64,000 bases of DNA from Azonexus sp. R2A61 (GCF_021401135.1 NZ_JACBFO010000002.1:744001-808000), one strand, 5' to 3'. Shown: positions 1 to 8,856, counted from the first letter of the stretch. The notes: generated by a model not told the origin, from the letters alone. Translations and numbers: made by a program.

Positions 1-1
1 C

Positions 2-580
2 GACAGCATCGACACCTGGAGCCACCTGCGCCTGAACATCTACCCGGACGGCGGCGTCGCCCGCCTGCGCGCCTACGGCCAGCCGGTCGGCGTGTTCGAC
101 GCCAACGATCCGGACCGCATCTACGACCTCGTCGCGCTGGAAAACGGCGGCCGCGCCGTGGCCTGGAACGACGCGCACTTCGGCTCGGCCTCCAACCTGA
201 TCGCGCCGGGCCGCGGCATCAACATGGGCGACGGCTGGGAAACCCGCCGCCGCCGCGAGCCGGGCAACGACTGGTGCATCCTGCAACTGGGCGCGCCGGG
301 CATCGTCGAGCGCGTCGAGATCGACACCGCGCACTTCAAGGGCAATTACCCCGACCGTTTCTCACTGCAGGCGGCGCGCATGGACGGCGGCACCGACCAG
401 TCGGTGATCACCCAGAGCATGTTCTGGCCGGTGCTGCTCGGCGAGCAGAAGCTGTCGATGGACGCCATCCACAGCTTCGAGGGCCTGGCCGAACTCGGCC
501 CGGTGACGCACGTGCGCCTGAACATCATCCCGGACGGCGGTGTCTCGCGGCTGCGCCTGTGGGGCAAGGTGGCCCGGTGA
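2..580 (+). CDS. alc: Allantoicase, C-terminal part (cut by window start)
   Basis: Allantoicase hydrolyses allantoate to ureidoglycolate and urea in purine degradation. The gene is open from the first bases of the window, so the N-terminal part and start codon lie outside it. The visible part (about 192 residues) ends one allantoicase repeat ([18 protein letters not shown]) and contains a whole second one, with [14 protein letters not shown] near its start and [16 protein letters not shown] at its end. This duplicated beta-sandwich is typical of the family. The stop codon overlaps the GTG start of the ureidoglycolate lyase gene, so the two are translationally coupled and act in consecutive steps. 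Identification is secure from the repeat motifs. Confidence 0.93.
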   Translation, partial: DSIDTWSHLRLNIYPDGGVARLRAYGQPVGVFDANDPDRIYDLVALENGGRAVAWNDAHFGSASNLIAPGRGINMGDGWETRRRREPGNDWCILQLGAPGIVERVEIDTAHFKGNYPDRFSLQAARMDGGTDQSVITQSMFWPVLLGEQKLSMDAIHSFEGLAELGPVTHVRLNIIPDGGVSRLRLWGKVAR

Positions 581-1071
581 AAATCCTCGTTCCGGCGCCG
601 TTGACCGCAAGCGCCTTCGCGCCTTTCGGCCAGGTCATTGCGGTCGACGCCGCCAAAAGGCATTTTTCCATCAACGGCGGCAACACCGAGCGCTACCACG
701 ACCTCGCCGAACTCGACCCCGGCCCGGACGGCAAGCTGATCGTCAGCATCTTCCGCGGTCAGCCGCGCACGCTGCCCTTCGCCGTCGAAATGATGGAACG
801 CCATCCGCTCGCCTCGCAGGCCTTCATGCCGCTGGCCGACGAGCCGTACCTGGTCGTCGTTGCCAAACCGGGCCCTGCGCCCGGCCCGGACGATCTGGTG
901 GCCTTCCTCGCGCAGCCGGGCCAGGGCGTCAATTACGCCGCCGGCGTGTGGCATCACCCGCTGCTCGCGCTCAACCGAATTTGCGATTTTCTGGTGGTCG
1001 ACCGCAGCGGTCCGGGCGACAACTGCGACGAGGTGAGCCTCTCGACGCCGGCCATGCTTCATTTGCCCTGA
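577..1071 (+). CDS. allA: Ureidoglycolate lyase
   Basis: Cupin-fold enzyme that splits ureidoglycolate into glyoxylate and urea, the step after allantoicase. The reading frame is open much further upstream, but the real start is the GTG at 577. It overlaps the allantoicase stop (GTGA) and gives a 164-residue protein beginning [10 protein letters not shown], the usual length of this family. Motifs seen are FAPFGQVI near the N-terminus, [37 protein letters not shown], and [10 protein letters not shown] carrying the metal- or substrate-binding histidines. The urea it makes can feed the urease encoded at 48-54 kb in the same window. Confidence 0.93.
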   Translation: MKILVPAPLTASAFAPFGQVIAVDAAKRHFSINGGNTERYHDLAELDPGPDGKLIVSIFRGQPRTLPFAVEMMERHPLASQAFMPLADEPYLVVVAKPGPAPGPDDLVAFLAQPGQGVNYAAGVWHHPLLALNRICDFLVVDRSGPGDNCDEVSLSTPAMLHLP

Positions 1072-1172
1072 CGCCGGATGCGACGAAACGCGCAAATTCT
1101 CGCCATCGCATGCGCTTTCCCGTGGCCGATGAATTACCCTTCACCCTTTTACCGAAAGCACGCGAGGATCTC

Positions 1173-1805
1173 ATGCCGGTGATCGAAGTCCGCCACCCTC
1201 TGGTCAAACACAAGATCGGCCTGATGCGCGAAGGCGACATCAGCACCAAGAAATTCCGCGAACTGGCGGCAGAACTGGCCCGCCTGCTGACCTACGAGGC
1301 CTGCGCCGATTTCGAGCTGGAGAAGGTCGTCATCGAAGGCTGGGCCGGCCCGGTCGAGATCGACCAGATCAAGGGCAAGAAAGTCACCGTGGTGCCCATC
1401 CTGCGCGCCGGCATCGGCATGCTGGACGGCGTGCTCGACCTGATCCCCAACGCCAAGGTCAGCGTCGTCGGCATCGCCCGCAACCACGAGACGCTGATGC
1501 CGGAGCCCTATTTCGAGCGCTTCGTCGGCCAGTTGGACGAGCGGCTGGCGATGATCATCGACCCGATGCTGGCCACCGGCGGCTCGCTGGTCGCCACCGT
1601 GGACATGTTGAAGCGCAAGGGCTGCAAGCACATCAAGGCGCTGGTGCTGGTCGCCGCGCCGGAAGGCATCGCGGCGATGACGGCGGCCCACCCGGACGTC
1701 GAGGTCTACACCGCCGCCGTCGACAGCCATCTCAACGAACTCGGCTACATCATCCCGGGCCTCGGCGACGCCGGGGACAAAATCTTCGGAACCAAGGAAG
1801 CATGA
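1173..1805 (+). CDS. upp: Uracil phosphoribosyltransferase
   Basis: Salvage enzyme that joins uracil and PRPP to make UMP. The ATG at 1173 follows an AGGA-type ribosome site and gives 210 residues, normal for Upp. Typical features are [10 protein letters not shown], the PRPP-binding loop around DPMLATGGS, and the C-terminal [12 protein letters not shown] that binds uracil. The stop overlaps the start of the uracil/xanthine permease by 4 bases (ATGA), the classic upp-uraA arrangement. The frame is open upstream, but that extension runs antisense over other sequence and has no family similarity. Confidence 0.96.
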   Translation: MPVIEVRHPLVKHKIGLMREGDISTKKFRELAAELARLLTYEACADFELEKVVIEGWAGPVEIDQIKGKKVTVVPILRAGIGMLDGVLDLIPNAKVSVVGIARNHETLMPEPYFERFVGQLDERLAMIIDPMLATGGSLVATVDMLKRKGCKHIKALVLVAAPEGIAAMTAAHPDVEVYTAAVDSHLNELGYIIPGLGDAGDKIFGTKEA

Positions 1806-3031
1806 CCACCACCACCGCCCCCACCTGGCGCACCGCCCTGTCCGGCGCGCAAATCCTCTTCGTCGCCTTCGGCGCCACCGTGCTGGTGCCGCTGCTGACC
1901 GGCCTCAACCCCAGTCTGGCGCTGCTCGGCGCGGGCGTCGGCACGCTGATCTTCCAGCTCTGCACGAAGCGCCAGGTGCCGATCTACCTCGGCTCCAGCT
2001 TCGCCTTCATCGCGCCGGTGATCTACTCGGTGCAGACCTGGGGCATGCCGGCGACGCTGGGCGCGCTGGCCTCGGCGAGCTTCTTCTACTACGTCGCCGC
2101 CGGGCTGGTGAAATGGCGCGGCGTCGGGTTGATCCACAAGCTGCTGCCGCCGGTCGTCATCGGTCCGGTGGTCATGGTCATTGGTCTGGGCCTGGCCCAG
2201 GTCGCCGTCTCGATGGCCACCGGCAAGGCCGGCGACGCGCAGGTCGTGCCCTACGAAACGGCCATCGCCGTCGCCGCCATTTCCCTGCTGGCAACGATGT
2301 TGACCGCAATCCGCGCGCGCGGCCTGCTGAAACTGGTGCCGATCCTGGTCGGCGTCGCCGTCGGCTACGTTGTCTCGCTGTTCCTTGGCATCGTCGATTT
2401 CGGCAAGGTCAGCAACGCCGCCTGGATCGCCCTGCCGGAATTCGGCACGCCGGAATTCAACCTCGCCGCCATCCTGTTCATGATCCCGGTGGCCATCGCG
2501 CCCATCGTCGAGCACGTCGGCGGCATCCTGGCCATCGGCTCGGTGGCCGGCAAGGATTTCACCGAAAGCCCCGGCCTGCATCGCACGCTGCTCGGCGACG
2601 GTCTGGCGGTCAACGTCGTCGGCCTGTTCGGCGGCCCGCCGGTGACCACCTACGGCGAAGTGACCGGCGCGGTGATGCTGACCAAGAACTACAACCCGGT
2701 GGTGATGACCTGGGCGGCCGGCTTCGCCATCCTGATGGCCTTCGTCGGCAAGTTCGGCGCGCTGCTGCAGACCATCCCGATGCCGGTGATGGGCGGCATC
2801 ATGGTGCTGCTCTTCGGCTCCATTGCCGGCATCGGCCTGAAGACGCTGCTCGACGCCAAGGTGAACCTGTCCAGCGCGCGCAACCTGTGCATCGTCTCGG
2901 TGACGCTGGTCACCGGCATCGGCGGCCTGGGCGTGACCATCGGCAGCTTCTCGCTGCAGGGCATCAGCCTGTGCGGCGTGCTCGCCGTGCTGCTCAACCT
3001 GCTGCTGCCCAAGGAAGCGGCCGAAGCCTGA
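1802..3031 (+). CDS. uraA: Uracil/xanthine permease (NCS2 family)
   Basis: Inner-membrane nucleobase:proton symporter of the NAT/NCS2 family, 409 residues, with about 14 hydrophobic segments. Family marks are the [11 protein letters not shown] region near residues 60-70, the [16 protein letters not shown] segment whose Glu-His pair binds the base, [13 protein letters not shown], and the late [11 protein letters not shown] helix. It is translationally coupled to upp, which favours uracil as substrate. Xanthine or another base cannot be excluded from sequence alone. No terminator is evident in the 70 bases downstream. Confidence 0.92.
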   Translation: MTTTTAPTWRTALSGAQILFVAFGATVLVPLLTGLNPSLALLGAGVGTLIFQLCTKRQVPIYLGSSFAFIAPVIYSVQTWGMPATLGALASASFFYYVAAGLVKWRGVGLIHKLLPPVVIGPVVMVIGLGLAQVAVSMATGKAGDAQVVPYETAIAVAAISLLATMLTAIRARGLLKLVPILVGVAVGYVVSLFLGIVDFGKVSNAAWIALPEFGTPEFNLAAILFMIPVAIAPIVEHVGGILAIGSVAGKDFTESPGLHRTLLGDGLAVNVVGLFGGPPVTTYGEVTGAVMLTKNYNPVVMTWAAGFAILMAFVGKFGALLQTIPMPVMGGIMVLLFGSIAGIGLKTLLDAKVNLSSARNLCIVSVTLVTGIGGLGVTIGSFSLQGISLCGVLAVLLNLLLPKEAAEA

Positions 3032-3101
3032 CCCATCCGAGGAAACACGACACCGGGGCCGGTGCGCGACAAGGTCGCCGCCGGCCCCGGCCTGCCTGAC
3101 C

Positions 3102-3545
3102 ATGAGCCATAAACCCAAATTGAGAAGCCTGCCGGATCGCATCCGGCAGATCGCCCTGTTCGAGGTCGGCGGCCTGCTGCTGATCACCCCGCCCTTCGTC
3201 TGGCTGAGCGGCGTGCCGCTGACCGACTCGCTCGGCCTGCTGGCCATCATCGCGGCCATCGCCGCGCTGTGGAACGCCGCCTACAACACCGGCTTCGACT
3301 GGATCGAGGGCCGTCTGACCGGCCGTACCGCCGACCGCCGGCCGGCCCTGCTGCGCGTGGTGCACGCGCTCGGCTTCGAGACCGGCCTGCTGCTGGTCAG
3401 CCTGCCGATCATCATGGCCTGGACCGGCATGGGCTGGCTGGAAGCGCTGATCGCCGACATCGGGCTGGCGCTGTCCTACGTCGCCTACGCCTACGTCTTC
3501 AACCTGATCTACGACCGCTTCTTCCCGATCGCCGACGAATCCTGA
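3102..3545 (+). CDS. PACE-family (AceI-like) multidrug efflux protein
   Basis: Small inner-membrane protein of 147 residues with four transmembrane helices arranged as two tandem bacterial transmembrane pair domains. The first carries FEVGGLLLITPPFVWLSG with the conserved early Glu and the WNAAYNTGFDW motif. The second carries the matching FETGLLLVSLPIIM with its own Glu, and YVFNLIYDRFFP. Proteins of this family export chlorhexidine, acriflavine and perhaps short-chain diamines by proton exchange. It ends 18 bases from the convergent ccoG gene. The natural substrate is unknown. Confidence 0.88.
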   Translation: MSHKPKLRSLPDRIRQIALFEVGGLLLITPPFVWLSGVPLTDSLGLLAIIAAIAALWNAAYNTGFDWIEGRLTGRTADRRPALLRVVHALGFETGLLLVSLPIIMAWTGMGWLEALIADIGLALSYVAYAYVFNLIYDRFFPIADES

Positions 3546-3563
3546 AACGCTACCGGGGCGCGT

Positions 3564-4970
3564 TCACGGCATCCAGAACTTGGATTTCTCGTGCGCCTCG
3601 ATGGCAGGGTCGACGGCATCGCGGACCGTAAAATCGATGGCGTTCGAGCCGGCCGGCAGACTGCCCGGCTCGGCCCGGACGACGACGGTGGTCGATGCCG
3701 ATTCGCCGGCCGGCACCGTCAGCTCGACTGCGCCGCCGAGCGCCAGTTCCTGACGGCCGTCCAGCGTCACCTGCAGCGAGCGGGCGACATGCCCGGCATT
3801 GAGAATCTGCAACTGATAGCTGTTTTCGATGCGCCCGTCGTCGGCCTCACGCGACAGCACGTTACGGTCCTTCTGGACGTTGATGCGCAATTGCGGCCGG
3901 GTCGCCAGCGACCAGGCGGTAGCCAGCGTCAGGCCGATCAGCAGCGCGGCATAAACCAGCACCCGCGGCCGCAGCGCCCGACGCAGCACGGTGCCCAGCG
4001 TATAGCGCTGGGCGATGGCGTTCTCCGTCGAATAGCGGATCAGGCCGCGCGGGTAGTTCATCTTGTCCATCACCTGATCGCAGGCGTCGATGCAGGCGGC
4101 GCAGCCGATGCACTCGTTCTGCAGGCCGTTGCGGATGTCGATGCCGGTCGGGCAAACCTGCACGCAGATGCCGCAATCGACGCAGTCGCCCAGGCCCAGC
4201 GTCTGCGGATCGACGCCCTTCGGGCGCGCCCCGCGCGCATCGCCACGCTGACTGTCGTAAGCGATGATCAGCGTATCCGGATCGAGCATGACGAACTGGA
4301 AGCGGGCGTACGGGCAGATCTGCCGGCACATCTGGTCGCGCAGGAAACCGGCATTGCCGTAAGTGGCAAAGGCATAGAACACCGCCCAGAAACTGGCCCA
4401 CGGCCCGGCCGAAAAGGCGAGCAGATCGCCGACCAGCTCGCGGATCGGCACGAAGTAACCGACGAAGGTGATGCCGGTCCATAAGGCGAACACGCCCCAG
4501 GCCAGGTGCTTGGCGCCCTTGATGGCAAGCTTGCGGGCGCTCCACGGCTGGCCGTCCAGCTTGATGCGCTGCGGCCGCTCACCCTCGATACGCTTCTCGA
4601 TCCACAGGAAGATTTCGGTGTAGACCGTCTGCGGGCAACTGTAACCGCACCACAGGCGGCCGGCGACGGCGGTGAACAGGAACAGCGCCAGCGCGCCGAC
4701 GATCATCAGCATCACCAGATAGATGGTGTCCTGCGGCCACAGCACCAGATCGAACAGGTAGAACTTGCGCGCATCCAGATCGAACAGCACGGCCTGCCGG
4801 CCATCCCAGGGAATCCAGCACAGGCCGTAGAAGACCAGCTGCGTCAGCCACACGAAAACCCAGCGCCAGCGCGTGAAAGGGCCGTCTACGGACCGCGGAT
4901 AGACCTTGCCTTCGGCATCGCCGACGGCCTTGATGTCGATGACTTTTCGTTGCTTCGGGGGATGAGCCAT
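3564..4970 (-). CDS. ccoG: Cytochrome c oxidase accessory protein CcoG (polyferredoxin)
   Basis: Membrane-bound Fe-S protein (468 residues) that helps copper delivery and assembly of cbb3 oxidase. It has several transmembrane segments in the first 220 residues (YGLCWIPWDGRQA, LFLFTAVAGRLWCGYSCPQ). Then comes a double 4Fe-4S ferredoxin region with CVDCGICVQVCPTGIDIRNG and CIGCAACIDACDQV, and finally an Ig-like periplasmic C-terminal domain with further membrane helix RVLVYAALLIGL. Normally ccoG follows ccoNOPQ. Here it stands alone, divergent from an NsrR-like regulator, with a shared control region of about 90 bases. Confidence 0.93.
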   Translation of the reverse strand: MAHPPKQRKVIDIKAVGDAEGKVYPRSVDGPFTRWRWVFVWLTQLVFYGLCWIPWDGRQAVLFDLDARKFYLFDLVLWPQDTIYLVMLMIVGALALFLFTAVAGRLWCGYSCPQTVYTEIFLWIEKRIEGERPQRIKLDGQPWSARKLAIKGAKHLAWGVFALWTGITFVGYFVPIRELVGDLLAFSAGPWASFWAVFYAFATYGNAGFLRDQMCRQICPYARFQFVMLDPDTLIIAYDSQRGDARGARPKGVDPQTLGLGDCVDCGICVQVCPTGIDIRNGLQNECIGCAACIDACDQVMDKMNYPRGLIRYSTENAIAQRYTLGTVLRRALRPRVLVYAALLIGLTLATAWSLATRPQLRINVQKDRNVLSREADDGRIENSYQLQILNAGHVARSLQVTLDGRQELALGGAVELTVPAGESASTTVVVRAEPGSLPAGSNAIDFTVRDAVDPAIEAHEKSKFWMP

Positions 4971-4979
4971 GAAAATGCT

Positions 4980-5006
4980 TTAAGTGGAATTAAAAATTCC
5001 GCTTTA
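4980..5006. promoter_or_regulatory. Inverted repeat, candidate operator of the NsrR/Rrf2-like regulator
   Basis: An AT-rich imperfect inverted repeat in an otherwise GC-rich region. The left arm TTAAGTGGAATT (4980-4991) and right arm AATTCCGCTTTA (4995-5006) flank a 3-base AAA centre, with two mismatches between arms. The spacing and A+T content resemble NsrR/Rrf2 sites (two 11-12 base arms). It lies between divergent ccoG and the regulator and overlaps the -35 position of the regulator promoter, so it could repress both. Assignment to this regulator is inference. Confidence 0.55.
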
Positions 5007-5031
5007 TGGTAACGGGCCGCCTGCCTATAAT
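5003..5031 (+). promoter_or_regulatory. Sigma-70-type promoter of the Rrf2-family gene
   Basis: A perfect -10 hexamer TATAAT is at 5026-5031. It is spaced 17 bases from a weak -35 (TTTATG, 5003-5008), which overlaps the right arm of the inverted repeat at 4980-5006. Transcription would begin near 5038, about 25 bases before the ATG at 5063. Confidence 0.6.
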
Positions 5032-5062
5032 CAACATATCAAATGTCACTTATCGATCCGCC

Positions 5063-5512
5063 ATGCGCCTGAGCACCTTTTCCGACTACAGCCTGCGCGT
5101 CCTGCTCTACCTCGGCGCGCAGCCGGACCGCCTGGCCAGCACGGCCGAGATCGCGCAGGGCCACGGCATTTCGGAAAGCCATCTAATGAAGGTGGTGTTG
5201 CACCTCGGGCGCTGCGGCTACGTGCAGACGGTGCGCGGCAAAGGCGGCGGCCTGCGCCTCGGCATGGCGCCGCGGGAAATCGTGCTGGGCGACGTGCTAC
5301 GCCAGACGGAAAGCGATTTCGCGCTGGCCGACTGCTTCGGCAAGGACTACCCCTGCCGCATCGACGGCGCCTGCCGGCTCAAGGGCGTGCTCGGCGAAGC
5401 CCTGCAGGCGATGTTCCTGGTGCTCGACAGCTACACCCTGGCCGACCTGCTGCTCGACCCGGCCGCGTTGATCCCCGTCGCCCCGCCCCTGGAGAACGCC
5501 GACCATGACTGA
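5063..5512 (+). CDS. nsrR: Rrf2-family transcriptional regulator, NsrR-like
   Basis: Winged-helix regulator of 149 residues starting MRLSTFSDYSLRVLLYLG. It has a helix-turn-helix around residues 28-50 (TAEIAQGHGISESHLMKVV), a wing KGGGLRLG, and three cysteines spaced C-x6-C-x5-C (DCFGKDYPCRIDGAC). This matches the Fe-S ligands of NsrR, a nitric oxide sensor. The frame is open to 5006, but the ATG at 5063 is where family similarity begins, and it follows the promoter at 5003-5031. The downstream genes overlap and likely form an operon (65-residue protein, HPP protein). NO sensing is inferred from the cysteine spacing; another Rrf2 Fe-S sensor is possible. Confidence 0.85.
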   Translation: MRLSTFSDYSLRVLLYLGAQPDRLASTAEIAQGHGISESHLMKVVLHLGRCGYVQTVRGKGGGLRLGMAPREIVLGDVLRQTESDFALADCFGKDYPCRIDGACRLKGVLGEALQAMFLVLDSYTLADLLLDPAALIPVAPPLENADHD

Positions 5513-5702
5513 CGACACCATCGACCCGGCGGCCATCGACGCCGACCACGAACCCGAGCTGTCCGACGAGGACATCCTCGACGCCATGCAGCACATGCCC
5601 GGCTACATCGACATCAGCACCGAGGATTTCCGGCTGATCTACCACCTGGCCTGGCAGCACGCCGTGGCCCGCCTGCGCGGCCGTCGGGACGGCAACGCAT
5701 GA
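5505..5702 (+). CDS. Small acidic protein of unknown function
   Basis: 65 residues, very acidic in the first half (many Asp and Glu), followed by DILDAMQHMPGYIDISTEDFRLIYHLAWQHA and a basic tail. I recall similar segments at the N-terminus of some proteobacterial CBS/HPP-associated proteins, but no function is known to me. Its ATG overlaps the end of the nsrR-like gene by 8 bases and its stop overlaps the next ATG by 4 bases. It is therefore embedded in an operon and very probably real. No signal peptide or membrane segment is present. Confidence 0.75.
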   Translation: MTDDTIDPAAIDADHEPELSDEDILDAMQHMPGYIDISTEDFRLIYHLAWQHAVARLRGRRDGNA

Positions 5703-6262
5703 GCGGGGAAGAACGCGGCTGGCGCGCCTATTTCCGCAAATGGCGCGGCACCACGGCGGGCGGCCCGCCGCGCGTCAGCAACTCGGAAATCTTCTGGTCC
5801 TGGCTCGGCGCGCTGCTCGGCATCGGCTTGCTGGCCGGCCTCGGCGAGCTGTTTTTCCAGACCTACGCACTGCATCTGCTGATCGGCTCGTTCGGCGCCT
5901 CGGCGGTGCTGCTCTTCGGCGCGCCGCGCAGCCCGCTGGCCCAGCCGCGCAACCTGCTCGGCGGCCACATCGTCTCGGCCGCCGTCGGCGTGCTCTGCTG
6001 GCAGTTGCTGCATGCCGTACCGATGCTCGCCCAGGCGCTCGCCGTGGCCAGCGCCATCGCCCTGATGCACCTGAGCAAGACCCTGCACCCACCGGGCGGC
6101 GCGACGGCGCTGATCGCCACGCTGGGCAGCGCCGAGATCGAGCGTCTCGGCTATTGGTACATAGTGTGGCCGGCCACCGTCGGCCCTTTGCTGCTGATGC
6201 TGGTGGCCCTGCTGGTCAACAATCTGCCGGCCTCGCGGCGTTACCCGCTGGTCTGGTGGTAG
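5699..6262 (+). CDS. HPP-family integral membrane protein
   Basis: 187 residues with four or five hydrophobic helices and the name-giving motif LHPPGGATALIA around residues 127-138. Also characteristic are LIGSFGASAVLLFGAP and SPLAQPRNLLGGH in the first half. Members of this family in plants and cyanobacteria have been linked to nitrite transport, and bacterial ones are often near nitrogen-oxide genes. Overlap with the preceding small gene, and location behind an NsrR-like sensor, make a role in nitrite or NO stress plausible, but this is inference. Confidence 0.85.
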   Translation: MSGEERGWRAYFRKWRGTTAGGPPRVSNSEIFWSWLGALLGIGLLAGLGELFFQTYALHLLIGSFGASAVLLFGAPRSPLAQPRNLLGGHIVSAAVGVLCWQLLHAVPMLAQALAVASAIALMHLSKTLHPPGGATALIATLGSAEIERLGYWYIVWPATVGPLLLMLVALLVNNLPASRRYPLVWW

Positions 6263-6343
6263 GCATCGTTTCCCGGCGCCGGGCGATTTCTCGAAATCCG
6301 GCGCAAAATGGGCCGAATACGCGCCAGACGACGGGAACAAGAG

Positions 6344-7471
6344 ATGCCGCACAAACAGGATGTTGCACGCTTCATCGCCAATTTTCGCGACGAAACCGAC
6401 AGCGCGGCGTTGTACCGGGCGATGGCCGAGCACGAGCCGAAAACGGAAATCGCCGAAGTCTACCGGCGCCTGGCCCAGGTCGAGGAAAGCCACGCCGATT
6501 TCTGGCGCCGACGCATCGAGCAGGCCGGCGGCCGGGTGCCCACCGGCATCGGCTGGCGAGCGCGGCTCCTGATCGCGGCCAGCCGGCGCTTCGGCGCACA
6601 AAGCGTGCTGCCGCTGGTGGCCGACGACGAAACGCGCAACCGCAGCGTCTACGACCGCCAAGGGGAAGCCGCCGGCACCTCGCTGCCGGCCCAGGAACGC
6701 TCGCATGCCCGCCTGCTGTCGCTGCTCGCCAGCCGCTCCAGCCAGGGCTGGAACGGTAGCGCTTACTCCCGCCTGGAAGGCCGGCACGGCGCGGGTGCCG
6801 CCAACAATCTGCGGGCCATGGTGCTCGGCGCCAACGACGGGCTGGTATCCACCTTCTGCCTGCTGATGGGCGTTGCCGGTTCGGCCGCCGGGCCGCAAGT
6901 GCTACTCGCCACGGCCCTGGCCGGCACGCTGGCCGGCGCCTGTTCGATGGCGATGGGCGAGTGGATTTCGGTGCAAAGCGCCCGCGAACTGCAGGAAAGG
7001 CAGATCGCCAGCGAAGCCGAAGAACTGGCCGAGGTACCAGCCGAAGAGCAGGAAGAACTACGCCTGATCTATCAGGCCAAGGGCTTTGCGCCGGAAGAGG
7101 CGAAACAGATCGCGGCGCGGGTGATCGGCGACAAGGACACGGCGCTCGACACGCTGGTTCGCGAGGAACTCGGCATCAACCCGGACGATCTGGGCGGCTC
7201 GCCGATGGGCGCCGCGCTGTCGTCCTTCCTCGTCTTCCTGGTCGGCGCGCTGGTGCCGGCCCTGCCGATGTTCCTGGTTGCCCGCGAACAGATCGTGCCG
7301 GCCAGCCTGATTGCTTCCGCCGCCGGCCTGTTCGCGCTGGGCGCGGCGATTGCGGTCTTCACCGGCAAGCACCCGCTGTTCTCCGGCCTGCGCCAGTTGA
7401 CCATCGGCCTGGCGGCAGCCGGCGTGACCTTCGGCATCGGCCGGCTGTTCGGCGTGGCGGTCGGCGGGTGA
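6344..7471 (+). CDS. Ferritin-like domain fused to VIT1/CCC1 metal transporter (MbfA type)
   Basis: 375 residues beginning MPHKQDVARFIANF. I prefer the ATG at 6344 over an upstream in-frame ATG at 6308, because the ferritin domain starts here. Residues 1-145 form a di-iron ferritin-like domain (E17, E47 with H50 in VEESH, later QERSHARLL). Residues 150-375 form the VIT1 membrane domain with NNLRAMVLGANDGLVSTFCLLMG, GEWISVQSARELQ, and helices in the last 140 residues. MbfA proteins of rhizobia export iron or manganese and protect against peroxide. It lies 81 bases after the HPP gene, perhaps as a separate unit. Confidence 0.9.
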   Translation: MPHKQDVARFIANFRDETDSAALYRAMAEHEPKTEIAEVYRRLAQVEESHADFWRRRIEQAGGRVPTGIGWRARLLIAASRRFGAQSVLPLVADDETRNRSVYDRQGEAAGTSLPAQERSHARLLSLLASRSSQGWNGSAYSRLEGRHGAGAANNLRAMVLGANDGLVSTFCLLMGVAGSAAGPQVLLATALAGTLAGACSMAMGEWISVQSARELQERQIASEAEELAEVPAEEQEELRLIYQAKGFAPEEAKQIAARVIGDKDTALDTLVREELGINPDDLGGSPMGAALSSFLVFLVGALVPALPMFLVAREQIVPASLIASAAGLFALGAAIAVFTGKHPLFSGLRQLTIGLAAAGVTFGIGRLFGVAVGG

Positions 7472-7607
7472 AAGCCTGTTCCGGAGGCGCCTGGGCGTAA
7501 CGACTAGTAACGACTAATTTATCAAACGATTAGTAGACATTGACAGGCAAGCAAGCGCGCGGAGCCGCCACCATCGGGTTCGGCATCGGCCGCCAGACGT
7601 ATCCCAC

Positions 7608-7651
7608 TGCGGTCGACACCGAAAATTCGCGATTTTTACCCGTCGACCGCA
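7608..7651. repeat. Facing pair of the TGCGGTCGAC word between convergent genes
   Basis: TGCGGTCGAC at 7608-7617 and its reverse complement GTCGACCGCA at 7642-7651 form an inverted repeat with a 24-base A+T-rich interior. It spans the stop codon region of the adenine deaminase gene and lies in the gap after the ferritin-VIT1 gene. It could form a hairpin acting as a bidirectional transcript end. The rest of the gap (7472-7607) holds a direct repeat TAACGACTA (7498-7506, 7508-7516) and ACTAAT/ATTAGT arms (7513-7518, 7529-7534) and no gene. Confidence 0.6.
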
Positions 7652-8661
7652 AAAGCCGCATCCAGCTGCGCAATCCACGCTGCCTTCTGCGCCGGCTCGG
7701 CGAAGCTTGCCTCGAAACTGTTGCGCGCCATCCGGTACCAGGCGGCCGCATTGAAGTGGAAAGCAGCCTGCACGGCGCGGATGTTGTCGTTCATGTAACC
7801 GCCGAAATAGGCCGGATCGTCGCTGTTGATCGTCACCTTCGCCCCGTCGGCCAGCAGGTCGGCCAGCGTGTGCTGTTCCATTTTGTCGAACACGCACAGC
7901 CGGATGTTGGACAGCGGGCAGACGGTCAGCGGAATGCCGTCGCGCACCAGCCGCGCGACCAGCGCCGGATCCTCGACCGAGCGCACACCGTGGTCGATGC
8001 GCTGCGAACCGAGCAGATCGAGCGCCTCGCGGATGTACTCGGGCGGCCCTTCCTCGCCGGCATGCGCGACCACCGGCTTGCCGAGTTCGCGGCAACGGGC
8101 GAACAGGCGCTGGAACTTGCGCGGCGGATGGCCCTTCTCCGACGAATCGAGGCCGAAGCCGACGATGTGTTCAAGATAAGGCTCGGCCTCGGCCAGCGTC
8201 GCCAGGCCATCCTCTTCCGACAGGTGACGCAAAAAGCACAGGATCAGGCTGGCATCGACACCCCAGCGCGCCCGGCCCGCCTCGATGCCGGCGACGAAGC
8301 CGCCGATCACGTCGCCAATCGGCACACCGCGCGCCGTGTGCGTCTGCGGATCGAAAAAGATTTCTGCGTGAATCACGTTGTCGACCGCAGCACGCTCCAG
8401 GTAGGCCAGCATCAGATCGCGGAAATCGTCGGCAGTGCGCAACACGTCGGCGCAGGCGTAATAGAGGTCGAGGAAGGACTGCAGGCAGTCGAAGTCGTAA
8501 GCCGCCGCCAGCGCGGCCTCGTCGGCGTAAGGCAGCGTGATGCCGTTGCGCCGGGCCAGTTTGAAGGCGAGATCCGGTTCCAGCGTGCCTTCGATATGCA
8601 CGTGCAGTTCGGCCTTGGGCATGCGGCAGGCGAGATCGAGAACGGGGTCGTGGGTAGTCAT
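7636..8661 (-). CDS. Adenine deaminase (adenosine-deaminase-like family)
   Basis: 341 residues from the ATG ending at 8661 (MTTHDPVLDLACRMPKAEL). A GTG 24 bases further upstream is possible but less likely. Zinc-binding and catalytic motifs are HVHIEGTL, HAGEEGPPEYI, RIDHGVRS and NSDDPAYFGGY, with GLDSSEKGHPP between them. The wording of these motifs is much closer to the Pseudomonas PA0148-type enzyme, which deaminates adenine to hypoxanthine, than to true adenosine deaminase. A neighbouring xanthine dehydrogenase cluster supports this. Substrate preference is therefore an inference from subfamily and context. Confidence 0.85.
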   Translation of the reverse strand: MTTHDPVLDLACRMPKAELHVHIEGTLEPDLAFKLARRNGITLPYADEAALAAAYDFDCLQSFLDLYYACADVLRTADDFRDLMLAYLERAAVDNVIHAEIFFDPQTHTARGVPIGDVIGGFVAGIEAGRARWGVDASLILCFLRHLSEEDGLATLAEAEPYLEHIVGFGLDSSEKGHPPRKFQRLFARCRELGKPVVAHAGEEGPPEYIREALDLLGSQRIDHGVRSVEDPALVARLVRDGIPLTVCPLSNIRLCVFDKMEQHTLADLLADGAKVTINSDDPAYFGGYMNDNIRAVQAAFHFNAAAWYRMARNSFEASFAEPAQKAAWIAQLDAAFAVDG

Positions 8662-8828
8662 CGCTGAAGAATCCCTGAATGGCACGGTAATCGCCCGATT
8701 CTACGAGAAGCGGCGGTGCGCCGGACGTATAGTCGGCATCTGGGAATGGGGATGAACAAGCCGCAAGTTTCCGTGCATCAAAGCCCTGAGCATTTGCGAA
8801 GCTTCCACAAACGGGCTAGCCGGACGTC

Positions 8829-8856
8829 ATCCGGGATACCATTACCCATCCCGGAT
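8829..8856 (+). promoter_or_regulatory. Perfect inverted repeat just upstream of a secreted-protein gene
   Basis: Arms ATCCGGGAT (8829-8837) and ATCCCGGAT (8848-8856) with a 10-base loop end 13 bases before the ATG at 8870. It may be an operator or a 5' leader hairpin that hides the ribosome site. No classical Shine-Dalgarno is visible between the hairpin and the start. The remainder of the 208-base gap (8662-8869) shows nothing else I can interpret. Confidence 0.5.

Noticed and set aside
7540-7545. TTGACA after the ferritin-VIT1 gene as a promoter
   Set aside because: No matching -10 and no plus-strand gene for more than 1.3 kb downstream.
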